Source: CAZMJG01 sp964576365
GTDB lineage: Bacteria; Patescibacteriota; Microgenomatia; UBA1406; GWC2-37-13
Length of the DNA: 23,514 nucleotides
Assembly (NCBI GenBank): GCA_964576365.1
Contig: CAZNUT010000020.1
Coordinates: 1 to 23,514, forward strand
Reading direction: 5' to 3'
Part shown: piece by piece, positions 14,297 to 22,473 of the stretch
How the letters are laid out: the number at the start of each line of letters is the position of its first letter
How positions within the stretch are numbered: the stretch's first letter is position 1
Program-made: the position numbers and the translations under genes
Notes under the pieces: generated by a model
What the model saw: only the letters and a program-made list of their open reading frames with translations
Told to the model about the DNA's origin: nothing
Database searches by the model: none

Positions 14297-14599
14297 TTGT
14301 CAGAATTCGATGAAAAGACTCCCAATTGGTTAAAAAAGCTCTTAAATTCTCAAAACTATATTAATCCGCGACAAGTTACTCGCCAACAATTAGACGTAAC
14401 AACTGTTGCAGGAGATCAAGCGAGTGCAGGACAAGCGGCTTCAACAGAACAAGGAGCTGCAACAACAGCTGATGCCACTCAGACAGTTCCCGTGGGAAGA
14501 TATCCAGCCGGGGTGCCTGCAGGTCAGTATGATGGTTTACCAGATGCTCAATTGCCAAGCCAGGCCGAAGTAGAAGGGACAGATCTGCCGGTTATCTGA
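14297..14599 (+). CDS. Small Ala/Gln-rich protein of unknown function
   Basis: This 100-residue frame starts at TTG and begins MSEFDEKTPNWLKKLLNSQN. It then changes to a low-complexity, probably disordered tail rich in Ala, Gln, Thr, Gly and Pro (about residues 35-100). There is no signal peptide, membrane segment or cysteine. A good TATAAT box lies upstream. The N-terminal 30 residues could form an amphipathic helix (WLKKLLNSQ). I do not recognise it. The start could be wrong, but an in-frame alternative is not evident. Confidence 0.6.
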   Translation: MSEFDEKTPNWLKKLLNSQNYINPRQVTRQQLDVTTVAGDQASAGQAASTEQGAATTADATQTVPVGRYPAGVPAGQYDGLPDAQLPSQAEVEGTDLPVI

Positions 14600-14647
14600 T
14601 CAGAATTTTTGCTATTTTGTTACAAAAAAAGAATTAAATCAATTTCT

Positions 14648-14923
14648 GTGAAAAAATTTGGTGCATTTTTATATTTGCAGTTTCTTTATATTTTTTCTGT
14701 TATAGCATTATTTTTCATTAGCATATCTATAATCGGAATTAAAAAATTAGCTTTTGACCATTATATATTTGCACTTTTTAGCATAGTTTTTATTCCACTT
14801 GCAGGAATAAAAATATATGTAGAGTTGAGAAAGCGGTCGCATAGAGAAACAGATCCTATTTTATTGATTTTACTTTTTGAAGGTATTTTTTTAACTTGGC
14901 TTTGGTGGGGAATTTTTCAGTGA
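14648..14923 (+). CDS. Small membrane protein of unknown function
   Basis: I prefer the GTG at 14648, which gives 91 residues beginning MKKFGAFLYLQFLYIFSVIA. A TTG at 14609 would extend it by 13 residues. Three hydrophobic segments are visible, at about residues 7-30, 36-54 and 70-90, separated by a basic loop ELRKRSHRETDP. No family is recognised. The last 33 bases overlap the 3' end of the femAB-like gene on the opposite strand. It is AT-rich like many membrane proteins here. Confidence 0.55.
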   Translation: MKKFGAFLYLQFLYIFSVIALFFISISIIGIKKLAFDHYIFALFSIVFIPLAGIKIYVELRKRSHRETDPILLILLFEGIFLTWLWWGIFQ

Positions 14924-15937
14924 AGAAAGAAAATGGCAATATAATAATTTTAATAGGGTTTTGCGTACTTGGTAAGTGAGATTATAAAGGCGATATAGGG
15001 TTGAATTGAGCACCAAATCCATACTTATTGGCTTTTCTATATAGGTTGTCCCATAGCCTTCTTTGAAGCGGGTGAAACCAGACCAACTTTCGTTATTATC
15101 CTCCCCTTGTTCAGGTGCCTGTGAACCCCACAGATCAAACTCTTTTGCTCCAAGATTTTTCCCGAGCTTTATTGCTTCCCACATCAGGAGATTGGGCGCC
15201 ATCACATTGCGATGTTTATCCGAAGATCCTCCATAGGGATAATACAGTCTGTTATGAAAATGGAATAGTTCATATGCGGCAAGTGGCTCATTGCCAAGAA
15301 ATGAAATAAGAATATGTGCTACACCATCTTTGAGATGATTCCACACTACTTTGTGATACTCAGGATTGTGTCCGTGATATCTTTGACGCCTGCAGGTCTC
15401 AAAGTAGAGTTTTGAAAAGATTTCAAATCCCTGATCGTCAGACATTTCTTTCACTACAACTCCTTTTTTTTGCGCAAGCCGGATATTGTATCTGGTTTTT
15501 GGTTTCATTCCCGCAAGTAGGTCCAATTCCGACTTTGTGAGGTCTATGACTTGCGTCCATTGGGGAAAGAGAGGGTGGGGGGAAGGTGTTAGGTGATAGG
15601 TGTTAGGTGTTAGGTTCTGATGTGAGGGGGAATCTGGTTCGAATTTCACAAAAATGGTGTTATGTAAATTATGCATTAAAAAATCACATAGTTCTTGAGT
15701 CGGAAAAGTGGAGCGAGGGATGTAGCCGATTTTGTAGGAGGTATAAGGTAGTTTATGCAGAGTGAGAGTAAAAACATGCTTGAGCTTTTTTGAATCGTTG
15801 TATTGAGCCAGGCGTACCACTTCGATACCGGTTGCTTTTCTCGCTTCTCCCCATTGCCATGATTGGAGAGGGTGTGGCGCCACAGAGTTCCACAGATTTT
15901 TGTCAAACGAATCGTCGATCAAATTTATAAAGTTCAT
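14891..15937 (-). CDS. FemAB/FemX-type aminoacyltransferase-like protein
   Basis: This 348-residue protein of the FemAB family (double GNAT fold) includes enzymes that add amino acids to peptidoglycan precursors using aminoacyl-tRNA. Recognisable blocks are PLQSWQWGEARKATG, LAGMKPKTRYNIRLAQKKGV, YFETCRRQRY, YYPYGGSSDKHRNVMAPNLL and the C-terminal DLWGSQAPEQ then FKEGYG. The start is taken at ATG 15937, where homology begins. An odd Thr/Pro/His-rich loop at about residues 107-123 (QNLTPNTYHLTPSPHP) is encoded by a heptanucleotide repeat that also occupies intergenic regions. It follows the glycosyltransferase cluster on the same strand after a 122-base repeat-filled gap. The exact acceptor is unknown. 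Confidence 0.85.
   Translation of the reverse strand: MNFINLIDDSFDKNLWNSVAPHPLQSWQWGEARKATGIEVVRLAQYNDSKKLKHVFTLTLHKLPYTSYKIGYIPRSTFPTQELCDFLMHNLHNTIFVKFEPDSPSHQNLTPNTYHLTPSPHPLFPQWTQVIDLTKSELDLLAGMKPKTRYNIRLAQKKGVVVKEMSDDQGFEIFSKLYFETCRRQRYHGHNPEYHKVVWNHLKDGVAHILISFLGNEPLAAYELFHFHNRLYYPYGGSSDKHRNVMAPNLLMWEAIKLGKNLGAKEFDLWGSQAPEQGEDNNESWSGFTRFKEGYGTTYIEKPISMDLVLNSTLYRLYNLTYQVRKTLLKLLYCHFLSSLKNSPPKPS
15584..15618 (-). repeat. Heptanucleotide repeat inside the femAB-like gene
   Basis: Written on the plus strand, five contiguous heptads run AGGTGTT, AGGTGAT, AGGTGTT, AGGTGTT and AGGTTCT. They match units of the intergenic arrays at 6997 and 8045. The repeat is translated in frame on the minus strand. 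Since seven is not a multiple of three, gain or loss of one unit would shift the reading frame. Confidence 0.8.
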
Positions 15938-15964
15938 ATAGTTATAAAGTTTGTAAAGTAGCAA

Positions 15965-16019
15965 CTCAGCGACTCAGCACCTCAGCTCGTTCGTCATTGC
16001 GAGCGTAGCGAAGCAATCT
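15965..16019. repeat. CTCAGC octamers plus CGTCATTGCGAG repeat upstream of femAB-like gene
   Basis: CTCAGC occurs at 15965, 15973 and 15981 with an eight-base period. It is followed by CGTCATTGCGAGCGTAGCGA and AGCAATCT (15992-16019), whose ends ATTGC and GCAAT can pair. A CGTCATTGCGAG...GCAATCT repeat of this form is widespread in intergenic DNA of many bacteria. The whole composite parallels 13843-13896. Confidence 0.7.
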
Positions 16020-16059
16020 GTGAATATCATTATCCTTTCTTTTTGCGACCTATTTCGCA

Positions 16060-17184
16060 CTAATTATTTGGAAATTGTAACTGCTTTATTACTTCGAGCG
16101 TTTGTTTTCCACATCGTTCCCATGAAAATTCTCTCACTCGCATTTTTCCTTTTTTGATCAATTCATTTCTCAAGGTGTCAGACTTGGACAATTTTTCTAT
16201 TTCTTCAAAGAGTTCTTGTGGGTTTTCTGGAGGAAAATAAAGCGCTGCATCACCTCCTATTTCAGGCAGGCTTGAAGAGCTGGCGGCTATCACCGGACAT
16301 CCGTGACTCATAGCTTCAAGTACAGGAATACCAAATCCTTCATATCGTGACGGAAGTACATAAGCAAAGGCATATTTGTAAAGATCTCTTTGGGTCGCAT
16401 CAGAGACATATCCAGTACAGAGAATGTCCGAAGCATGCGTGCTTGAATGTATATTTTGTTCAATGCCGCTCGTCAACCATCCTTTTCTGCCTGCGATGAC
16501 CAATTTGTATTTTTTCATTTGAGTGATGCGGTCTTTTACAAGCTCAAATGCACGAATAAGCGAAGTGATATTTTTGCGTGGTTGGAGAGTGCCAAGATAG
16601 AGAATATATTTATGAGGAGTCAAATTTAATTTTGAAAAATCTGAATTGTCGTTTTTTTGTTCCGTATCAAAACCGTTATACACAACGCTTATGCGATTTT
16701 CGGGAAGTTGGTACCAACTCATCAGGTCCTTTTTGGTTGTTTTGGAAACCGCGATTATATGGCTCGCTTTACGAAGTGAGTATTGTGTCCAATGAGTCAA
16801 CTGGTAAAGATCTTTTTTCCTGAATTCTTCCGGATACAACAAAAAAGAAACATCATGTATAGTGACAACCTGAGGCACGGGGCAGAATCGTGGAAGGTAG
16901 TGCGCCGGAGCAAAAAAAACATCTATATCTCGACGAAAGAACAAATGAATAGGCAAAAAAAGTTGCGACCAGAATACTGGCCCTTTCACAACCCGATACG
17001 TGAAAAATGTGTTTTCTGCTGGCATGTCGTGTACGGGTTTTTTGCGAAGGTAGACAATAAAACGATTTGATTCATTTGCATGAGTGGCAAAGTACTCCAA
17101 TAAACGCAGTGTGTAGATAGACACACCAACACGCTCCTTGACATTAGCTTCGTTACCATCAACTCCTATCGTCATTTGTTTCAT
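16060..17184 (-). CDS. GT4 family glycosyltransferase (first of three)
   Basis: This 374-residue GT-B-fold retaining glycosyltransferase uses a nucleotide sugar and acts at the cytoplasmic face. The N-terminal domain opens IGVDGNEANVKERVGVSIYT. The donor domain shows YILYLGTLQPRKNI, then PSRYEGFGIPVLEAMSHGCP with the E-x7-E pair and SLPEIGGDAALYFPP. ATG 17184 is used here; a second Met three codons on is also possible. It overlaps the upstream GT4 gene by 26 bases, so the pair is translationally linked. It resembles mannosyl/rhamnosyltransferases of O-antigen clusters, but sugar specificity cannot be read from the sequence. Confidence 0.92.
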   Translation of the reverse strand: MKQMTIGVDGNEANVKERVGVSIYTLRLLEYFATHANESNRFIVYLRKKPVHDMPAENTFFTYRVVKGPVFWSQLFLPIHLFFRRDIDVFFAPAHYLPRFCPVPQVVTIHDVSFLLYPEEFRKKDLYQLTHWTQYSLRKASHIIAVSKTTKKDLMSWYQLPENRISVVYNGFDTEQKNDNSDFSKLNLTPHKYILYLGTLQPRKNITSLIRAFELVKDRITQMKKYKLVIAGRKGWLTSGIEQNIHSSTHASDILCTGYVSDATQRDLYKYAFAYVLPSRYEGFGIPVLEAMSHGCPVIAASSSSLPEIGGDAALYFPPENPQELFEEIEKLSKSDTLRNELIKKGKMRVREFSWERCGKQTLEVIKQLQFPNN

Positions 17185-18280
17185 ATGTAGATAATACTGA
17201 TATGAGTGTATTGTAATACCGTTTCCAGGTAAACATCTGCGCGTGACGTTTACCTTTCAAAATCAATTCTTCCCTGAGTGTGTTGTGTGTAATCAGTTTT
17301 TTAATACATGCTGAGATGGATTGCACGTCGAGAGGATCGCACGGCAGCATTGCATCTCCCCCTATTTCACTCAGAGAAGAATTACCGCTTGCGATCACGG
17401 GGCAACCATATTTCATAGCTTCGAGAAGAGGATATCCAAATCCTTCATAGAGCGATGGAAATACAAACATATATGCATTTCGATAGAGAGTTGCCAGTTC
17501 ATGTTCATTTGCTTTTTCCACGATATGCAATCGGGAATCATCTACTTTTATTTCGTGACCCCATCCTTTTTGTCCTACAATGATGAGACTTATCTTATTG
17601 CTAAATGGCTTCCACGCGTTGATAAGTCGCTGATAGTTTTTGCGAGGTTCTTGCTTGCCAACACTGAGTATATAAGGAGTATTATTTCGGTTTATAGTTT
17701 CTATATATCCTTCCACATCGGGCAATATCTGTTGATCCATTCCTAGATGGTTTACTTTGATGAAAGAAGTCGTATTCGGGTAGTATTTTTGTATATCCTG
17801 TTTGGTGCTATTTGAGTCTGCAAAGATGATACTGCATTCTTTTGTCGCATGAGCCAGTCTGTACTCTTGTGTGGTTCGAATATACGGATCGACAGTCTCT
17901 GGGTATTTTTTAAATGCAAGGTCATGAATAACAGTCGCTTTTTTACAATCAAGAGGAGGTTCGATCCAGTCTGAGGTGATAAACCAGTCGAGTGATTCGG
18001 CATCGGAGTACCACCTTTTTGCAAGAGGTGAGCTTATGTGATGCCATCTATTAAACATCATATTTTCTATTCGTTCGGGAATCATTCGTTCTATGACATG
18101 AATATGCTGAGGCAATTTTATTGAGAAAAAAGTGTTTAGTTTTTTTCCATGACCATGATAATACAGAAGCCATTGATGCATTTCCCCATGTTGAAAAATA
18201 GCATGTATAAGGCCTTCCGTAAAACGTGCAACACCTGTATGCTGATACTGAATTTGTGAGATATCTATTCCGATACGCAT
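17159..18280 (-). CDS. GT4 family glycosyltransferase (second)
   Basis: This 373-residue GT-B glycosyltransferase is related to its downstream neighbour. I place the start at ATG 18280 (MRIGIDISQIQYQHTGVARF), because residues encoded before it do not fit the family. The donor domain contains YILSVGKQEPRKNYQRLINA, PSLYEGFGYPLLEAMKYGCP with the E-x7-E pair, and SSLSEIGGDAMLPCDP. It lies 7 bases after the preceding GT4 gene and overlaps the next by 26 bases. Similarity of the two adjacent GT4 enzymes suggests an old duplication, with each probably adding one sugar of the same repeat unit. Confidence 0.92.
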   Translation of the reverse strand: MRIGIDISQIQYQHTGVARFTEGLIHAIFQHGEMHQWLLYYHGHGKKLNTFFSIKLPQHIHVIERMIPERIENMMFNRWHHISSPLAKRWYSDAESLDWFITSDWIEPPLDCKKATVIHDLAFKKYPETVDPYIRTTQEYRLAHATKECSIIFADSNSTKQDIQKYYPNTTSFIKVNHLGMDQQILPDVEGYIETINRNNTPYILSVGKQEPRKNYQRLINAWKPFSNKISLIIVGQKGWGHEIKVDDSRLHIVEKANEHELATLYRNAYMFVFPSLYEGFGYPLLEAMKYGCPVIASGNSSLSEIGGDAMLPCDPLDVQSISACIKKLITHNTLREELILKGKRHAQMFTWKRYYNTLISVLSTYETNDDRS

Positions 18281-18287
18281 AAATATG

Positions 18288-19490
18288 TTATTTTTTCGAT
18301 ACGTCCATCTTGCGATAAATATTATCGAGAACTTTGGCAATAGATGACCAGCTATAATTTTTCTTTACTTGATCAAATGCATTTTTTTGAATTTTGAGAT
18401 AGAGCTTTTTGTCCAACAGTATGCGTTGTATGGCCAAGGCAAAATCAGTGGGTGTTTCGGCAATCAATCCATGCTCTCCTTCGACTACACCCAGACCATC
18501 TATTCCGGTTCGAGTTGATATAACGGGTAGACCAGCAGCCATACTTGCGAGGATTTTTAACCTCGTTCCTCCTGGTCCAAAAATAGGCGCAACAAATAAA
18601 GTTGAGGTATGATATAAAGACTTGACTTTTTCGCTGGCACCTGGCGCAAGATCTATGATTTGAATCCCTTTTGATTTAAGATCTTTCAATTTTGCACTGT
18701 TTTGTCCAGCAACTATCAGTTTTATATCAGGAATGAGTGCTCTCACCGAAGGAAAAATTTTTCTTATGAGAAGGTCAGCAGCTTCAACATTTTGTAGCCA
18801 ATAAAAATTACCCACAAAGAGAAGTATTGGTTTAGATATATCTGGGTACTCAAGTTTATCAACGAACATTTCGTCACCTGCACCATTGGGAATGATGGCT
18901 GGGGACAAAGCAGGAATCAGTCGTTTCATTTCAGCGTGATCTGTTTCGGATACTGTAGCTACCTGATCAGCCTTTTTCCAATACAGTAGTTCCCAATGTT
19001 TGAGTTTTTTTATATCAAGTTCAAGAGTTTTTCGTAAGATCCAAAATAAGTGAGAAATAAAATGCTGATATACTTTGTACTCTATTGTTTGTTCAACAAG
19101 CAGAATAGGGGTAGATGTCGGGGGAATGTGCGGCATAATGTAAAATGTTTCTGCATGAATCACATCATATGTTTCGTTTTTGAGCAGTTGCTTGATGACT
19201 GTCACGGCCTCTTTCGAGTAGTTTCTGACAATTAAAAAAGGTAATACTGAAAAAATTGCCTTGATAATGATTTCAGGCTGCCATGGCCTTGCTGCTCTTT
19301 TGCACAGGTATATTTTTTTACAAAATGGATGAAGATGTCTTATATGTTTTTTTTCTTCTTCATTTTTATATAGAGCAACCAGGGTGATATCGTGCCATTG
19401 TGACAAGTATTTGAGTAGATAAAACGTACGAATTTGTCCACCTGATGCAGGAGGGTACGGGAGGTATGGAGTGAGCATCAGGATCTTCAT
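18288..19490 (-). CDS. GT4 family glycosyltransferase (third, divergent)
   Basis: This 400-residue GT-B protein of a different GT4 subgroup begins MKILMLTPYLPYPPASGGQI. The donor domain contains PILLFVGNFYWLQNVEAADL and GPGGTRLKILASMAAGLPVI. In this subgroup the motif usually reads KILEAMAAG. Here the Glu position is Ala315 (KILASMAAG), so a normally conserved active-site Glu appears to be missing. The fold and remaining motifs look intact. It starts 6 bases after the GT39-like gene. Activity may be altered or lost, or Glu may be replaced functionally by another residue. Confidence 0.9.
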   Translation of the reverse strand: MKILMLTPYLPYPPASGGQIRTFYLLKYLSQWHDITLVALYKNEEEKKHIRHLHPFCKKIYLCKRAARPWQPEIIIKAIFSVLPFLIVRNYSKEAVTVIKQLLKNETYDVIHAETFYIMPHIPPTSTPILLVEQTIEYKVYQHFISHLFWILRKTLELDIKKLKHWELLYWKKADQVATVSETDHAEMKRLIPALSPAIIPNGAGDEMFVDKLEYPDISKPILLFVGNFYWLQNVEAADLLIRKIFPSVRALIPDIKLIVAGQNSAKLKDLKSKGIQIIDLAPGASEKVKSLYHTSTLFVAPIFGPGGTRLKILASMAAGLPVISTRTGIDGLGVVEGEHGLIAETPTDFALAIQRILLDKKLYLKIQKNAFDQVKKNYSWSSIAKVLDNIYRKMDVSKK

Positions 19491-19496
19491 AGATCG

Positions 19497-20939
19497 TTAC
19501 AATCTGATGATTGCAAATTGATTGCTTTCGATCAGTATGTCTTTTTTTTGTAAACGGAGTGACTCGATGAGATCTTTATTGGCTGTAACTAAATAAGAAT
19601 ATCCTAGTTCTTTCAGTTGGGGAAGTTCTTTATATATTGCCGGCGCTCCTTTTCTGTCAGCAAGGTACAAAAGGGTGGTATCACCGAGTCGATCAGTAAC
19701 AATTTTGTCAGTTGATTTTGTTTGCTCCTTGATCAAAGTCGCGATGGGTGGCAAATCCTGAGGGATATGATAATAATCTTTGGTTTTGTAATAAGAGATA
19801 AAAAATGAAAGTAGTATCGTTGTGACAATTGCTGGATATAGCAAAAACGGATTAAGAATTTGAGGTGAAAGAGCGGTAAGTGTTGCTATTCCGAGGCCTG
19901 CTACCAGCGCGATTCCTGGAAATGCGATTGTCTGATAGTATTCATGCTGAATATTTCCTCCTTGAAATACAAAGAGATATGTCATGGCCGAAACAAAACA
20001 AGAGAGAATGAAATAACGCTTGTTTGAGCCAGCCACTCCAGTGAATATATATCCGGTAAGATATATACCCATGATAGCTGTGCCAATACGGTCGAGAAAC
20101 ATCCATCGAAAAAATGCAGGTCTGAAAAAAATGTATTGTAATCCTTGCGCAGTATTCACATATCCGATAAGCCAGTCACTTGCAGGTATGCCTTGTGGAA
20201 AATAAGAAATATAATACCTCCACCATACAAGAGGTATAGCAGATAAAAATAAGAATATATATGGACGCCAGTTGGTAAAAACCCGAATATGAAATCGATG
20301 TAAAAACAGATAAGCAGCGGCAATATAATAAAAAATGGTTGTAGGTTTAATAAGTAGTCCAAAAGCAAAAAAAAGCGCACCACTTAGAAGATATATCATC
20401 TGATTTTGTTTTGATTTTGCGCGAAAAAGTGAAAGATATATGAAGAACAATCCGATCCATGAGCTTGCAACTGCTGGTGTTTCAGGTAGTACAACGCGTG
20501 AAAAAAACACAAATGAGGGCATGATCGCATATATGGTTGCAGCCGAAAAGCCAGCGATACGGGAGTGTTCCATCTTCCCAAAATAGTAAAGAATAGCAAT
20601 AAGAATGAGTGAAAAAAGAATACTGATCATTCTGCCATGAACTTCTACGGGTAAAGAAGGAAATGCGAGATAGCTGATAGCATTTATGGCATTATAGAGA
20701 GGAAATTCTACATATCTCAATCCTTCTGGGTTTTCCTGACCAGTCTGTAAACTGGATAGGTCATCATATCGGGGTTTGAGGAGATCGATCCCATTTCGCG
20801 TAAAATTTCGCGACACAGCCGCAGTATCTGCTTGTCGCCATGAATGCAGATCTGCAAGAGGTGTATCGATTTTATACAGTCTGAGTGCAAAAGCGATGCA
20901 CAGTATGCAAATAAGAATAAGGTAGTCTTTTTTATCCAT
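19497..20939 (-). CDS. GT39-like polytopic membrane glycosyltransferase
   Basis: This 480-residue integral membrane protein of the GT39/ArnT/PMT-like (GT-C) superfamily uses lipid-phosphate-linked sugars outside the cytoplasmic membrane. The first helix (about residues 6-22) is followed by an acidic loop with DLHSWRQADTAAVSRNF (Asp30, with Arg35 and Gln36), a characteristic first-loop motif. About ten or more hydrophobic segments extend to residue 385, followed by a soluble C-terminal domain of about 90 residues. It lies 4 bases after the O-antigen ligase-like gene. It probably adds a side-branch sugar to the polysaccharide or glycosylates proteins, but the acceptor is not readable. Confidence 0.82.
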   Translation of the reverse strand: MDKKDYLILICILCIAFALRLYKIDTPLADLHSWRQADTAAVSRNFTRNGIDLLKPRYDDLSSLQTGQENPEGLRYVEFPLYNAINAISYLAFPSLPVEVHGRMISILFSLILIAILYYFGKMEHSRIAGFSAATIYAIMPSFVFFSRVVLPETPAVASSWIGLFFIYLSLFRAKSKQNQMIYLLSGALFFAFGLLIKPTTIFYYIAAAYLFLHRFHIRVFTNWRPYIFLFLSAIPLVWWRYYISYFPQGIPASDWLIGYVNTAQGLQYIFFRPAFFRWMFLDRIGTAIMGIYLTGYIFTGVAGSNKRYFILSCFVSAMTYLFVFQGGNIQHEYYQTIAFPGIALVAGLGIATLTALSPQILNPFLLYPAIVTTILLSFFISYYKTKDYYHIPQDLPPIATLIKEQTKSTDKIVTDRLGDTTLLYLADRKGAPAIYKELPQLKELGYSYLVTANKDLIESLRLQKKDILIESNQFAIIRL

Positions 20940-20943
20940 AGAT

Positions 20944-22473
20944 TTATGAAGTGGTTATATGTTTTTTTGCCAAATATGGTAATGCGGCAATGAAGACTCC
21001 GCTGACAAGCCAAAATGTATATGCGACCTTTGAAGCTTCAAAAACATCAATATACAAGGCATTAATAAGTAATCCAATAACTCCTGCACAAAAACCATAC
21101 ATAAGGTATCGTTCTTTTTGTTCAGACTGTTTTGCAGCATAAAAAATGTCTTTTAATATCATACCTATGATTGTGATGAAAAGGATGGTGCCGATAGCTC
21201 CGGTTTCACCGAGCCATCGTAAATAATCTCCGTCTGTTGCTTCGGTGATAGATGAAGGTCCGGTACCTATCAAAGGGTTACTGAGAAATGCATTGATTGC
21301 TCTTGGCCACTCGACTTGAAAGCGCGTCGAAAGCGAGATGTCAATAAGGTATTTTGTAACAGGTATCTGACGGCCAAATGTTTTTTCTACCAGAGCTGCT
21401 ATTTCTTTTTCTGTCAACGTTTTTCCACTTTTTGCAGCTTCTTTAACAATAGTTTCCCGAATTTGTTTTTTAGCGACTGTCGCCGTTTTTTTATCAATAA
21501 CAGTTTTTGTTTTTTGAGGCACTATCTGTGGTAAGTTAGCTCCGAAGTCGCCTGGAGGGAGTTCATCTGGTCTGATATCTTTTGGTACCAGGGTTTTACC
21601 AGTTTGAGGATCAACAAATACTTTTGTCTGTTGAAAGGTACGAGTGAGGCGTTTGGTCAAATTGTCTGAAAGGGGTGTTAAGATCGCTGTACAAGCTAAA
21701 ACGATGAGAAATAACTTCCATTTTCTGATCAAGAGCAGATAGGGGATAATGATAAAAAGATACGCAAGATACGAAGCACGGGAAGCTGTCAGGATAAGAT
21801 TGGCTAACGATAAAATAAAAATGGCAAACCAGTACCATTTGCCTGTATATAGGTAGTACCCGATAAGAATAGGCATCAGAAAGATGAGATATGCTGCAAG
21901 ATCGTAATGTCCCGCAAACGTTGATGAAATACGGGCATATGCGTCTAAAACTAACAAATATCCTTTTGCATATTCAGGATTCATAGTCTGGACGGCAGGC
22001 CATCCAAGAAATTTTTGACCTAGCCCATAGATTCCTACGGCAGTTAATACAACAAAAATAATTTTGAGATACTGTTCGAAATCGCGACGTGATCGAATCG
22101 TTGAAAATACAATAAGAAAAATCATCATGTATTCTACGCGACGAGCTGCATGTAGAAGACCGAGGTGGTTGAGTATAACTGTTTTTGATACATAAAATCC
22201 ATACAAAGATGAAATAAATACCACTAACCAAAACAGAATAAAAAAAGTAGCATATTTCCAGGGAATCTGCATTTTACCCCTGATAAACCAGATGAGAGCA
22301 ATAAAACCTAAGAGGGCAACATATATATCTTCTACACGAACGGCGATATACGTGTAGTTGACCATTTGTAATGGAAGTTTTGGGTAAAGGGGAATAAGTA
22401 CTGCGTAGCCAATAACAAGGATTTTGATAATATGTTTGTCAAGCCAAGCGAGATATGGTAAGAGCCTGCTCAT
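20944..22473 (-). CDS. O-antigen ligase/polymerase-like membrane protein
   Basis: This 509-residue polytopic membrane protein of the Wzy/WaaL (O-antigen ligase) family polymerises or transfers polysaccharide units on the outer face of the membrane. There are about ten membrane segments. A large hydrophilic loop covers about residues 268-385 and is unusually long and Lys/Glu-rich in its middle (AKKQIRETIVKEAAKSG). It is followed by a family-like segment NPLIGTGPSSITEATDGDYL and RWLGETGAIGTIL. The His often seen before the final loop motif in WaaL is not evident here. It starts within the end of the GT2 gene (35-base overlap) and precedes the GT39-like gene by 4 bases. Confidence 0.85.
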   Translation of the reverse strand: MSRLLPYLAWLDKHIIKILVIGYAVLIPLYPKLPLQMVNYTYIAVRVEDIYVALLGFIALIWFIRGKMQIPWKYATFFILFWLVVFISSLYGFYVSKTVILNHLGLLHAARRVEYMMIFLIVFSTIRSRRDFEQYLKIIFVVLTAVGIYGLGQKFLGWPAVQTMNPEYAKGYLLVLDAYARISSTFAGHYDLAAYLIFLMPILIGYYLYTGKWYWFAIFILSLANLILTASRASYLAYLFIIIPYLLLIRKWKLFLIVLACTAILTPLSDNLTKRLTRTFQQTKVFVDPQTGKTLVPKDIRPDELPPGDFGANLPQIVPQKTKTVIDKKTATVAKKQIRETIVKEAAKSGKTLTEKEIAALVEKTFGRQIPVTKYLIDISLSTRFQVEWPRAINAFLSNPLIGTGPSSITEATDGDYLRWLGETGAIGTILFITIIGMILKDIFYAAKQSEQKERYLMYGFCAGVIGLLINALYIDVFEASKVAYTFWLVSGVFIAALPYLAKKHITTS

